From Cyanophora paradoxa (taxonomy: Eukaryota; Glaucocystophyceae; Cyanophorales; Cyanophoraceae): a stretch of DNA of 64,000 nt. Below, piece by piece: positions 1-11,467 of this stretch (positions are counted from its first letter, which is position 1; the number at the start of each line of letters is the position of its first letter). The notes beneath the pieces were generated by a model. The model made no database searches. It was not told where the DNA came from and worked only from the letters and a program-made list of their open reading frames with translations. The DNA lies in contig QPMI01000022.1 of NCBI GenBank assembly GCA_004431415.1, forward strand, positions 434,001 to 498,000. Direction: 5' to 3'. A program made the translations under genes and the position numbers.

Positions 1-229
1 CAATTGGGGGAGGCAAACGAGCGCGGCGATATTTACCTGCGATCCCTCTTTTCGTTTCAGTTTACAGAACCGCGCCTTTAGTGTCTTGCCAGCGATCCTC
101 GTGAAATGAGCCGGCAGGATGGTCCGGCAGCGGAGACCAACGGGGGCCTAGCCCTTTGGACGCGCTCTTGCCTTGCCAGCCCCGTGCCTCTCGTGGCAAT
201 TGGGGGAGGCAAACGAGCGCGGCGATATT
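1..229. repeat. 33-bp direct repeat pair
   Basis: The same 33 bases, beginning CAATTGGGGGAGGC and ending GGCGATATT, occur at 1–33 and again at 197–229. The 163 bases between them show no convincing coding frame. This could be the edge of a tandem array with a unit of about 196 bp that continues left of the window. Confidence 0.85.
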
Positions 230-821
230 CTCCTATTTCAATAGATTAAAGCGTAGCTATCTCGTGATTCTTTAAGACCTTCTTTTGAGCTCGCGATTGA
301 CTCGCCCTGTCCGCAGGAGTGCGTAGACACTCCCTCCAGGACCGGCAAGCGCACACAAGCGACGCGGAGGATCCGAATCCCAAGGTTCGCTCATCTTTCT
401 CGCCGCTCAAATGATGCTCTAAAGAAAGAAAGAAAAAGTGCCGGTGATGATAAAAAGGTTTTTGGTTGACCCTCCTAGTGGCGGCTCGCCGTCCTGCGGA
501 CAACAACCCGCGCTGCTGAGGCACTCCCGATCGCTTGCATAGATCCCATCGCTCACTCTTGCTTTCCAAACAATTCACTCGCTTTGTTGTGCAGGATCGG
601 CAGACTCGACGATTGTGCGGGGGCAAATTGCTGCTGGCCTACAGCGATGCGCGTGCCCTGTGTTATCAAACGGAGATATCGATGTGCGCATGTACAAAAC
701 ACGATTTCGATCTTCTAGTTGTGCCCCGCGCCGCGGCGCCACCAAGACAATGCAGGGGGGGCCGGGGCCGGGCATGTAGGCTCCTAGCTATAGCTCCCCT
801 TGGCGGGGGGAAATGAGGGAG

Positions 822-855
<34 letters not shown>

Positions 856-1033
856 TCCCCAGGTGCTCCAGCTCCTGCCGCACTGAGGGTGGGCGAGGGG
901 GGGGGATTATGGACGGGGGAAGGATGTGAGAGGAGGGGAAGCTTAAGGAGCTAGATCGAGGAAAGAAAGGATGGCCCCTGGGCGATCCGGCGCCCGGCCA
1001 CCATGACAAAGCAACTTGGCAAGGGCCAGGCTA
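230..1033. other. No recognisable gene; long poly-G tract
   Basis: Short frames exist on both strands but none resembles a known family or shows consistent splice signals. An uninterrupted run of about 30 G lies at 825–854. Similar G runs on the plus strand elsewhere in the window fall in introns of minus-strand genes, so an unrecognised minus-strand gene is possible. Confidence 0.5.
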
Positions 1034-1531
1034 GTCAGGCGAAGCCTCTTTCTCAGACCCGGTCACCGCCGATCTAAATTCCGATCGGATTCGAACCCGA
1101 ATTTTTTCGTCCCCCCTGTAAATAATTTTCCTGTCCAGCCTCCTCATGAAAAATTAATAATTTTTCCTCGACACGGACGTGACGCTTCCCCCATCACACA
1201 CAAATGACTCAGCTACCCTAACCCCCACAGACCTCTCTAGATCCATTTCTAGCGTCCTGGCTCCCCTAAGACGACCGCTCTCCCGTGGGCGTCGCCCGAA
1301 AATCGAATTTCTGGGCTCTCCCGCGGGCGTCGCCCGCATGTAGCTGGCCATGGGCGGGGCTGCACGCTCTCCCGTGGGCGTCGCCCGCATGTAGCTGGCC
1401 ATGGGCGGGGCTGCACGCTGCAGCTGGCCATGGCCATGGGCCAGCGCTAGCCTGGCCGCCTACTGTGACAGCCGCGAGGGCGTCCGCGAGGCTTCGCCGT
1501 ACTTAGTGCTCCGCAGGAGCACGGATCTTGT
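1034..1531 (+). mobile_element. Short Helitron-like non-autonomous element
   Basis: This 0.5-kb segment is a collinear relative, in opposite orientation, of the ends of the GC-rich insert inside the virus-like element (19400–21041). Bases 1034–1312 align with the reverse complement of about 20780–21041, and 1462–1531 align with 19399–19470. Similarity stops abruptly at GTCAGGCGAAGCC on the left and GGATCTTGT on the right. The right end carries a 7-bp-stem hairpin at 1506–1522 close to the terminus. An 11-bp motif at the left end (GGCGAAGCCTC) recurs inverted just inside the hairpin (near 1489–1499). Asymmetric terminal repeats plus a terminal hairpin are typical of Helitron2/Helentron-type elements. 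No target duplication is seen and the 3' end is CTTG rather than the canonical CTRR, so class assignment is tentative. Confidence 0.6.
1315..1416. repeat. Tandem 51-bp repeat, two copies
   Basis: Two adjacent 51-bp units (1315–1365 and 1366–1416) begin GCTCTCCCG and end GGGGCTGCAC, with one visible difference. A partial third copy of the unit start lies at 1276. The array is internal to the Helitron-like element and replaces the longer middle found in its relative. Confidence 0.85.
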
Positions 1532-1870
1532 TATGTTTCTCCTGCCTTCATTTTTAGTTTGGCGGGGGAATTAAGGTGGGGAAGCTTATAATTAAGGAGG
1601 GAAGAGGAGGGGGAACTTCGGAAGGAGGGGAGAGAGAAGGTCCTGAGCTCGAGGGAGAAAGATTTATAATTAGAGGAGGGATATTTAATTGAAAGTGGAT
1701 ATGTATCGATCGAGAACCGCGAAAGTTCTAGATAACTATAGCTATATATATATAGCTAGAGGGAGAAATTTAATTGACGCTGGATATCGATCGATCGCGA
1801 GATCTAGAAACGAATTCGAAATGGAGATGAGATATCGATATATATATCGGGGTGCGATATCGATCGATAT

Positions 1871-4800
1871 ATGGGGACCGCAAAAGCGCCCGGCGACGGC
1901 GCCGGCGCCGGCGGCATCTTCAGCTGCAGCCCGATCGACGCTCTGCCCGACGAGCTCGTGGCCCGCTTCATTTCACTCGCCTCGGAATGCAGCGGCGCGG
2001 ATCGGGAGCTCGAGGCGGGGGCAGTCCGCGGGTGTTCCGCCTCCCGCTACCGCAACGACCGAGATCTGCGCCAGATCCTGCGGCTCAGCCACGTCTCCCG
2101 CCGGTTCCGCTGCGTCGCGCTCGACCCGAGCCTCGGCCTCTGGCGGCGCGTCCTCGTTCAGCCGGCCACCGACGCGGCCGTCGGCGCGCTCCTAAGTCAG
2201 CCGCGAGAGTGCAGGGAAGCCGTGTCCTCTATCAGGCTGCGCGACGGCGACCTCAGCGGAGAATCTCTCATCAAGCTCTCCGAAGCGTTCGGGGGGCACG
2301 TTACCGAGTTCGGCGTCACGCTGCAAAATGGCTCCTTTTTATGCGCGCTCGCTGCATGTAGTTCGGCAATTCCGGCGACTTGAGCAGGTTCGAATTCTTA
2401 TCTAGATCTGGCCAAGGCCATGCGCTTCCGAAAATTTAGATAATATGCATGTGATCATGATGTTGATTCGATTAGCTGACCGCGTCCGCGCGCTTCTTTC
2501 ATGATCAGCTGTCATTCTCTTGCTTTACGATGGAAAACGGCCCCTTCCTGCAGAAGATTTCGCCCATCGTTCAAGGCTTAGTGCAAGCGTTGGCTCCGCT
2601 CCCGCTGCAGGCGTTGGAGTTATCTTCGTGCGCAAGTTTTATTATTAATTCTATTCGACTCGCGATCGCATCGTGCATTTTTGCAAGGGGGGAAAGAAGA
2701 CCGCAGGTCTTCCCCCCTTGCTTCCCGTTCCCTCGCTTCAGCCAAAATTTCTTCTATGAGGCCGTTTTCGAGGTCCAGTTTGCAACGCGGGAAAAAAATG
2801 AGCCGAAATTCGGTTGCAGCGACACGTGTTTGTCGCTGCGGCCGTCCATGCAAAAAAAGGTTTTCGAGGGCGAAGACCCGTGACCAGTTTTCCTTGACTT
2901 GAAGCCTGGAAACCAACTTCTCTCTCATTCCGGTCTTCGAATTCCTTCCGCGGTTCTGCATGGAACCAGTTCTCCCTATAGCTAGCTGTCTCCTGTAGAT
3001 TTCGGCTTCCTCGCAGTGCGTTGCGTACGCCTTGCTCTTCGTTGCGCGGTTCTGCATGGAACCACTTCTCCCTAGCTGTCTTGCTCGATCTCCTCTAGAT
3101 TTTCACTTTCTCGCACTGCGCCGCGCACGCCGCACGGAATTTCTTAAAAATTCTCCCTAGCTGTCTTGCTCGATCTCCTCTGGATTTCCACTTCCTCGCA
3201 GTGCGCCGCGTACGCCGCACGGTACCCGTGCCGCCTGATCTACTTTTGACTGCATCAAGCTTGCACCGCAGCACGTGCACCGAAGCACGCGCAGCCCGTG
3301 CACGTGGGCCGGATTGGCCCGTACCGCGTAGCTTTTCCTCGCGATCCAGCCTCTGCTCGCAGCCGCATCGCTGCGCCGACCTCGTTGGCGCCCCGGCCGC
3401 TGTCCTGCCGCGCGCGCTGGGCCGGGGTCGATCTACATCTGCCCCGTGCATGTTCGTGCCACTACTACTCTTTCATTAGATCCAGATTCCCCCCTTGCAC
3501 CCCCGGCGCGCCAAAACGCGGCCGGGCCACTAGTAGTGATATCAAAATCTTGTGGTTATACTCCGGTCCGCAGCTTGTCGATCACGCTGGAAACCTTGCA
3601 AGCGCTCGCGCCTCTGGCACCCACTCTGAGGCGTTTGAAGTGTGGCGTCGTCGTCGACAGAAATTCAAGTGGGGCACTGCTTCCTATTCTGTCGTCGATT
3701 GCGGCTTTTCAGCAGCTGGAGCAGCTGACTGTGGGCGAGTACTTGTCTTATTAAATCATCGCCTTCACATTCGCTGAAACCCTTGCAAATTTAATCGATC
3801 CACCACTAATCATAATATTTGTCGATATCCTCAGAATTCTACAATGAGTTGGGATTGAGGTTCCCTCCCGTCGCTCTCGAGTCGGACCTGAGGCCGCTTT
3901 CCACTCTCTCTTCGCTGAAAGGTGCACGCGCGCGCGGCCGGGCGCCACGCTTCCATTATAATTATAATGATAATTGCACGTTCTCACGCTGTTCGCTGAT
4001 TTTCATTTCGCATGCAACTCATGATCAAATTAAACATTAATATTTCCGGCAGCGTACAACGTGCAGGCGTCGCACAAGGGCACCGGGCACTTCGGCCGCC
4101 TGCGCCAACTTGACTTCGTCCGCGTCGTAATGGAGGGCTCCGCGGACGCCTCGCCGCTCCTGGGCTGCGCGGGCGCGCTCCGTGTCGCCGGGCTCGTTCA
4201 TTACTGGATCGAGCGCGCCGGGGCCGACCATGCCGAAATCGCATCGAGCTCCTCGAAGCTCGCGGCGATGGTCTCGGACCTCTCCGCGATCGAGGTCCGC
4301 CGTTCAAATCTAATTAAACTTCAACGTCGACCTCTAGATCTGCTAGCGCTGAGGCCGTTCAAGTTTACATTCAAGTTTGTGGTCCTAATGTCCTAGCTCG
4401 ATCGCGAGCGCAGGTCCTCTCTCTCTTCGTGGAGCCGGAAACCCTCGCGGCCCTCGCCGAGCGGCCGCTGAGGCGGTGGGCCCGCCTCCACACCCTCGTG
4501 CTGAGCTGCGTGCGCGCGGCCGACGGGGGCGGGGAAGTGGGCGAGGCCGCCGGGGAGATCCCGAACGCCCTTCTGAAGGTCTGCCCCACGCATTTTAATT
4601 TGCGGTTTAAGACTTAAGGTCTGCCCCATTTATGAGGTTTTAATTATATAATGCATGGCCGCGGTTTGTAAAGGCCCTAAAGCATATCAAATCTATATTC
4701 AATATTCGCGATGCCTAGTCTGATCCTGATCATGAACTCCGAACTGTACATGTCGGATGGAGCAGAGGCTGGCCTCGGACGTGCCCTCCCTCGAGCAGCT

Positions 4801-5014
4801 CGTCCTCCTCTCCCCCCTCGCCCCCGCCCCCGCCGCCGCCGCCGCCGCCGCCGCGCCCCTGGCGGCCCTCCCGAGGCTCCGCCGCCTCGCCTTCGAGGGC
4901 GCCGCCGCCGCCGCCCTCGACCCCGCCGCCCGCGCGGCGCTCCGGGCCGCCCTCCCCCGCGTCCAGATATCGGCAGACACTTCTAATTTAATTAACCCCG
5001 GGCCCGGATCCTAA
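1871..5014 (+). CDS. F-box / leucine-rich-repeat protein, multi-exon
   Basis: A probable SCF ubiquitin-ligase substrate adaptor. The first exon opens at the ATG at 1871. After a Gly/Ala-rich lead it carries an F-box-like segment (IDALPDELVARFISLA, then LRLSHVSRRFRCVALDPSLGLWRRVLV), the region that would bind Skp1. Later coding blocks read as degenerate LRRs: about 2530–2635, 3590–3750, 3830–3930, 4055–4310, 4410–4600 and 4757–4985. The last one contains LEQLVLLSPLAP and LPRLRRLAFEG. Introns separate the blocks and exact junctions were not all resolved; no stop was assigned with certainty after 4985. The final exon is duplicated at 9509–9729. The encoded architecture matches the gene at 11468, so the two are probably paralogues. 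Alternative: a decaying copy, since the sequence past 4985 is broken by AT-rich palindromic words. Confidence 0.55.
2952..3226. repeat. Degenerate tandem repeat within an intron
   Basis: Three imperfect copies of a unit of roughly 85–95 bp containing TTCTCCCTAGCTGTCTTGCTC, then a C/T-rich stretch and a segment ending GCCGCACGG, start near 2968, 3066 and 3151. They lie between coding blocks of the F-box/LRR gene, so they are probably intronic. Confidence 0.7.
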
Positions 5015-5060
5015 AGCTTGAGCTTGCACTTGCCGGCGACCCGCGGCACCCGCCTATGAA

Positions 5061-6148
5061 TTCGAGCTTGCTCATGGAGCTATTCTGACTATGCTCATGG
5101 AGCCGGCCATGAACGGGGCCCTGCAGGACGTATACGGTATACGTACTGAGCAGCGGGAGGCGCCGGGAGCTCGAGCGCTGCCCGGCCGAGCTTGCCCCCC
5201 CGCGTTAACGTTCAGCCTGACTCGCTACGAGTCGCTAGCTCCGGCTTGTTCGGAGGTTTGTTCCCTTACTAGTTAAGCTTAAAGAAATGGTGATCATGAA
5301 TTCGAATAATTGAATTGAGCAAATTGATGAATTCGGTGAATTGATCGAATCATTGAGTGGTAATAGGTCCGGTCCGGTACCGCGGCCGGCCGCGTAGCGG
5401 CGTAGCCGCGCTGGCAGCAGCTGCAGGCTGCGCAGCTGCGAATCCTGCCGCGATTCCTGCGATCTCAGAACTTCGGAACATCCAGCTGCATCCAGAAGAA
5501 GAATCGAAGACGACCGGCCGGGGGAGCGCATAGAAGGTGCGCGCGCGCGCGTGCTCGCTTTAAATTTTGACCGGACGGCTCACTGAGTCAGCTTTTGGCC
5601 GCCCGGCGGCCCCAGGCCTGCCCCGCGCAGGGCCCGACCGTCGAGCCCTCCACGTCTTCGTCTGCGCGTGCACGTGTGCTCCACGTAAAAGGTGCGCAGG
5701 CGTGCGCGCGCCGCGCCCTCGCTTTTGACCGGACGGGTCACAGGCTCACAGCCCGAGCTTCGAGCTCATCATCTCGAGCTTCACGTCGCTATCCGCATCT
5801 CTCGCGTGCGCCCACAGGTGCGCGGGCGCCGTGCCGGCGCGCGCCGATGCAGCTGAGCTTTTCATTTGCAGTTGCAATTGACAGGTCGACGTCGTGCGCG
5901 CACGTCTTCCGTACGCGTGCACACTACAGCTGCACCCACAGGGCTGCTTAGGAATTCGAAGAGCAATTGAATGAGACGGGGTTCTTGGCCATGGGGCCGC
6001 GGCGGAGCGCTTGCAGGCCCGCGCGCGGAGCCAACGGAAACCAACGTCAACAGCGTCGGCGGACGTCGAAGCGCGCCCGAAATTCGCCGCGTGCGTTCGA
6101 AAGGATTCCAGGACCTGTACGTATACATGTCAGTGCTCCGAATGAAGT
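5061..6148. other. No recognisable gene
   Basis: About 1.1 kb of mixed GC-rich and AT-rich sequence. A segment like TTTTGACCGGACGG recurs near 5566 and 5732, inside a partial tandem duplication of about 170 bp. Open stretches at 5595–5951 are Arg/Ala/Ser-rich and resemble no family known to me. It may contain 5' exons of the CCCH gene. Confidence 0.4.
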
Positions 6149-6279
<131 letters not shown>

Positions 6280-6303
6280 ATTGTATAATTCGATTTCCTC
6301 CGC

Positions 6304-9038
6304 AGGCCCGACCCTCGCCCGTGGCTGTGCAAGCACCGATGCGAATGCCTTCAATGCAATGAGGCTCGATCGCCGACCGCCGGTCCAACCGCGCGCTTCT
6401 GCGACGCCTTCATCGACCACCTCGAAAAGATCCCTCTCCCGGGCGGAGGCAGCGTCGACGCCTGCCGGGCCCACTGGCAGGTGCACGTATCCGAAGCGCG
6501 CGCGCGCCTTCCTTTCCGTCGACGTCTGATCTCGCGCGGCAGAGCGAGCTTCAGCAGTGCATTGCTGCTCGGGGGGAGCGGGGCCTGGCCTCGATCGCGT
6601 ACGCCCTGCGGCTGGGACTCCTCCTCAGCAGGGCCTTTCTCTACGCCGAAGCCCACGCCGTCTACCAGGTGCCCGGCCGCGCGGGGATCCGGACTCCACT
6701 CGTTGACGGCCTCTGATCGGTTTTCTCAGCGCTTCCTGGCGCCCCGCCTCTTCGACGACTCGCGCCGCGACGAGCTGCTGTGCGCTGCCTCCCCGCAGTG
6801 CCTCACGATGCACGCGGAATTGTGCGGCGCCGCGAGCGATTTGAGCCACGACTACACTTCAATGAAGAAGTCCTTCCTTGTGAGAAAATTCGAAAGCGTG
6901 TGCTTTGAAGGTTATTGAATTCCTGAATCGAGTGTTTCAGGCCGCAATCGACGTGATGAAGAGGATCAACGAATTCGGCGACGACGACGCGCGTGTCGCG
7001 GACGCGCACTCGTTGGTCGCGAGAAGCTGCACCCGGCTTGGCGAGAGGGAGGATGCGTTCAAGTACATTCTGGTGCCTACCCTTCTGTCCGAGCGAATGC
7101 TTTTACTCCCCTTAACGATTTCGCGCAGCTGACGGCGAAGAGCGACCGAGATTCCGGGGATCCCCGTCGGCTTGCCTCGCGATGCTGCAATCCGAACTTC
7201 ATCGAGTTGATTGAAGAGCTTTTAAAGCTCTCAGACATCGACGGCGCCGGCGGAATTCAATCGGTTCCTGAAGCGATTCTGCAGGTCAAACCCAATTTTT
7301 CTCTTGTCGTTCGCCGTAGAATGTACTTGCAATTAATATTGAGCTTCAACGACAGCTGAATCTGGAGATGGCGGAGCAAGCCTGCAGTGTCTGCAAGAAA
7401 GACCGCCTAGCTCTCGCTGGGGCCTCTTATTATCTGGGGACACATCTGTTCAAGACATGGGAGGATTTGCAGCTGCATCCTGTTGCGCGCCCGTGGCTGG
7501 AGATGACGCTCGCGATCGCGCAATCCGACGCGTACGTGGACGATCGCAAAATCCAGGCAGCCTGGGAACAGGCGTGCAAGGACGAGCGGGTGTGCAGAGC
7601 CGAGGCATGCCTCAAGGTCCGTGCACGATTTCTAAATACTGCATCCTAGCACGCAGACTCGGCTGCGCAGAGCGGCCTGGCCGAGTTCGAGCGGCGCTGC
7701 GGAAAGGAGCACCCCGTCTTGGAGGGCGTCCTCACGACCCTGTACGACCTGCACGCGGCGACGGCGACGCCCCTCACGGCCGCGGGCGACCGCCTCGACG
7801 CCGCCGCCGTGTACTTGCGGGTGCGAATCAAGGACCTTTCTCAATTATAAGCTTGAAATCGGCCCCTGGCCTTCCGATCCGGCCCTGTGGTTAATTATAA
7901 CCCGTTCCCAGCGTCTGCTCTCGATCCAAGAGGAGAAGTACGGTCTGGTCCACAAGGCGACCGAGGCCTCCCTCGAGCGCTTCCACCGGTTGCTGGTGAT
8001 AAACTACGATATCTCCGACGCCGCGTTCTATTACCCGGTGATTATGAGCAGTCCGTCTCGATTTCGGCTGATGGAATTCTGACTCGAAGCACGCGTACGC
8101 GCGCACACGGGTTTCAGAGATTGCTGGCGTTCATCCGGCAGACGGGGCGCGCGCCCACGGGTGTCGACATCCACACGGGCGGGAAGCCTTTGGCCACCTT
8201 TGCCAACGTGCGTGTCCTTCTGCTTGGCCATGTCGACCTTCGCCGCTTCTCTGACGGCATTTAATTTCGGCCTATCGATGCGCAGAAAAAGCTGAGGGCT
8301 CTCGTTGAGCGCGTCATCATGTTCGTGATGCTCATGCCGAATGCCATCACAGAAGATATTGTTGACGTGCGAAACTTCTCGATTTCGCGGCTGTTTTCGC
8401 GGCGGTGACGCGGCCGGGCCGGGGGTACGCAGGAGCTGGCGCATGCGCACTTCGAGATGGCCGCTGGGGGAAAGCTCAAGGACCCGGCCGGCCGCGGGCA
8501 GCGCTTCACCGAGCCGGAGGCCCAGCCGATGGGTCACCTGCGGCGCCGGCCTGCGGCTGTAGGGCAGGGGCGGGGGCAGGAACGAACAGCACCGAGAGGC
8601 GCTTCCGCCGGGGCTCCGCCCTGCCGCTTCTTCGCACAGGGCGTCTGTCGCGCGGGCGACCAGTGCCGGTGCGCAAACTCGTGCATCCGTCTCTTCGAAA
8701 TTAAATTCTCTACTCTTCGTTCTGACGAAAGCACCCCTTCGAATTCGAAGGTTCAGGCACGATCGCGGTCATGATCAAGCATCTTTGAATTTGCAGACTC
8801 CGCTGTGCAAGTTTTTTGCGAGCGGCTTCTGTAGTTGGGGCAGCAGCTGCCGGTGCGCAACAGGCAGCACGCTTTGGTGTCTTCGAATTCTCAGAGCTCG
8901 TCCAAGCAATTTCTGCGCAGGTTCCGCCATGACGCGCCGGGATCCGGGGGGCACTCCTCTTCGAGCGCGGGGACGGTCACGAGCGCAGCGCAGGCTTCCG
9001 CGCCGACTCTGGCGTCGGGCCGGCCCCGCGGGGCCTAA
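6304..9038 (+). CDS. TPR-containing CCCH zinc-finger protein, about 13 exons
   Basis: Exons read in phase with GT–AG junctions: about 6306–6480, 6543–6668, 6730–6879, 6941–7072, 7129–7284, 7356–7616 and 7650–7820, then blocks near 7909–8080, 8106–8205, 8283–8420, 8430–8690, 8797–8870 and 8890–9038. The first exon has a Cys-rich motif ([14 protein letters not shown]) and a later one CSVCKKD. The middle is helical and TPR-like ([20 protein letters not shown]). The C-terminus carries two CCCH-type fingers, [17 protein letters not shown] (about 8620) and [17 protein letters not shown] (about 8806). Such fingers usually bind RNA. The last segment is Ser/Ala-rich and ends at a stop at 9036–9038. 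In both fingers the final residue position of the C-x-C-x-C-x-H pattern is not a clear His, so binding may differ from canonical CCCH. The start codon is not identified; 5' exons may lie before the TA repeat. Confidence 0.6.
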
Positions 9039-9359
9039 TTATACGGGCCCACGGGGCGCGCGGCGCGCCACATGTGCAGGGGACAGACGCGGGAGGGCAA
9101 GCTTTTCATGTTTTGCACTGTCGTGATTAGAATGCAACGCTTGCAAGTAATGCAAATCCAGTAATCCAGTACGGTCGCACGGGGTGGGGGAGACTGTTTG
9201 GGGGCATGCATGTATGCGTAGTATATTACGTAATGCTTCATGTTTAAAATTACCCCCTGGGCTCGCAAACTTACGCGTAAAATGGCAGCTTTGTGCTTCC
9301 CCCGCATCAGGCGTCAGCAGAGGAAAAAAAGAGGGAGCTCGAGAGCGACTTATTGATTC
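9039..9359. other. No gene seen
   Basis: Short intergenic stretch after the CCCH gene. Frames on both strands are short and unlike any family. Confidence 0.5.
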
Positions 9360-9890
9360 AGCGGTCTGCCCCACGGGGTTTATAGGTTTAATGCATGCCC
9401 GCGGTTTTTTAAATTTATATATATTCAATATTCGCGATGCCTGATCCGGATTCTGATATCGATCGATGTATCATGAACGTTTAACTGTACATGTACATGT
9501 CGAATGGCGTATGCAGAGGCTGGCCTCGGACGTGCCCTCCCTCGAGCAGCTCGTCCTCCTCTCCCCCCTCGCCCCCGCCGCCGGCGCCGGCGCCGCCCCG
9601 CCCCTGGCGGCCCTCCCAAGGCTCCGCCGCCTCGCCTTCGAGGGCGCCGCCGCCGCCGCCCTCGACCCCGCCGCCCGCGCGGCGCTCCGGGCCGCCCTCC
9701 CCCGCGTCCAGATATCGGCAGACACCTAATTAATATTACCCCCGGGCCCGGATCCTAGCTTGCACTTGCCGGAGCCCCGCCTATGACTTCGAGCTTGCAA
9801 TTGTGCATATGGAGCTTAAGCTTGCTCATGAATTCGAAGCCGGGGCCGGCCTTGAACCGGGCCCGGGGCCCTGCGGGAGCTGCCGAGCTT

Positions 9891-11467
9891 AAGCTTGCTC
9901 CCCCGCGTTCAGATATTTGCAGACAATTAAATATAACCCGGATCCGGATCGCCGGAGGAGCGTTAACGATATATATTAGGTAAACTGAAGCTCAAGATTG
10001 CTCCGCCTTGCACGCAATGTACTTTTAAGCTTGAAGTATAAAGGGGAGGGGAGGGGGAAGGGGAGGGGAGGCATAGGGGAGGCCTAGGGGGGCTGGCCGC
10101 GGAGGAGAGGAGGGGAGGCTAGGGGGGGAGGGGGGGGGGCAGGGGGGGAGGGGAGGGGAGGGGAGGGCTGGGAAGGGGGGGGGGGGGGGGGCGTACGAGG
10201 AAGCCTAGAGGAGGCCTAGGGGGGATCGATGGATCGAATATTAATGTGCACGCGTACGTGCACTCGAGCTCTATGCATATGTATATATAATTATAAGAGG
10301 AGCGTGCACGCACGTGTACATGTAAGAGGAGCACGTATACGTACGTATATGCGCATATACGCGCACGTGAAACAGTTTTCGCAACCATCGCGCGGGTCAC
10401 CCGGGTGCGCGCACGCGCGCTGCGCTCGCGCCTTGCATACGCGGGCTTTAGATTTCGCCTTGCGCGGTGTCAAGCCTATAATGAGAATTATGGCGCGCGC
10501 TTGTTATGCCGGCCGAATATATGGCTAATTGCATCTTCTTGTGCAGGCGGATCGGCCTGAAAGCTTTGAAGGCGATCGCGAGCTCGAGTAGCAATAGGGA
10601 GAGATCAAACGCGCAAACATTCTTAATTCGAAGGTGGCGGTGCGTCCGACGGTCGCTTGCGATGTCGAACGTCGATATGTCGAAATTTAATTACGATAAT
10701 ATGCATGAACATTAATTACAGTTCGGCGCGCGCATGCATGCGATCGCAATATTACGGCTGCGGCGCTGGCCGCGCACGCAAATTAAAGCGCTTCGCGATC
10801 GCCTGCAGTTTGAATTTAATTATTCTCGTGCAATGCCGCAGTGCGACAAGCCGCGCGGATCCGAATCGGAGCATTACAATTGCACGCATCTGCATCCGGG
10901 GCATTGAGAAGGTCCGGGCCCGGCCCGGGCATGCATTTTTGCGCTTAAGCTTGGAATCGCGGCGTCGACGTCGACGAGAATGTACAGCTCGAAATTCTAT
11001 TATGTCGCCCTCAAACATGGCATTGAAGTTTCGAATTACATCCGATCTGGATCCGGGGAGCTCGAAATTAATATTGACCGCGTATAGGTATTTCAAGCTG
11101 ATCATTGAGCCGCCGTAGGTCGCGATATCGATCGGGCAGCTGTCTCATCTCTCTTGCGTGAGGTCAAAGATTCGAATGTTGCAGTGAACGATATCGCGCA
11201 TTAATGTGCACACTTGCTCACGCCGCTGTACGGCAGCTGTTCACGCGGCAGTCGCGGGGAATTCGAATATAACGTCTTCGAATTCTGAGGACTGTATCAT
11301 AGTATCGAGGCCTGTCCGTTTCCAGGCTCTCTTTCTTCCGATCCGCGGCCGTTGCACTCGAATTCTGACGACGATCTTAAGCTGACCAGAGCGAGAAGCA
11401 GCAGCATCGATCTCTCCGCAATATCAACACTGTGACAGCTATTTAATCATTAGCATCAACAACAGCG
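9891..11467. other. Intergenic, G-rich and palindrome-rich; no recognisable gene
   Basis: Positions 10036–10220 are a G-rich, C-poor block with several long G runs. The rest alternates AT-rich and CG-rich hexamer palindromes (GAATTC, AAGCTT, GGATCC, ATCGAT). Both strands of 10752–11118 stay open for more than 110 codons, but neither translation resembles a known protein. The 3' part is presumably the promoter region of the F-box gene starting at 11468. Confidence 0.45.

Noticed and set aside
1080-1100. tRNA T-arm-like GGTTCGAATCC (minus strand)
   Set aside because: No acceptor stem, D-arm or anticodon arm can be placed around it; it lies in the Helitron-like element.
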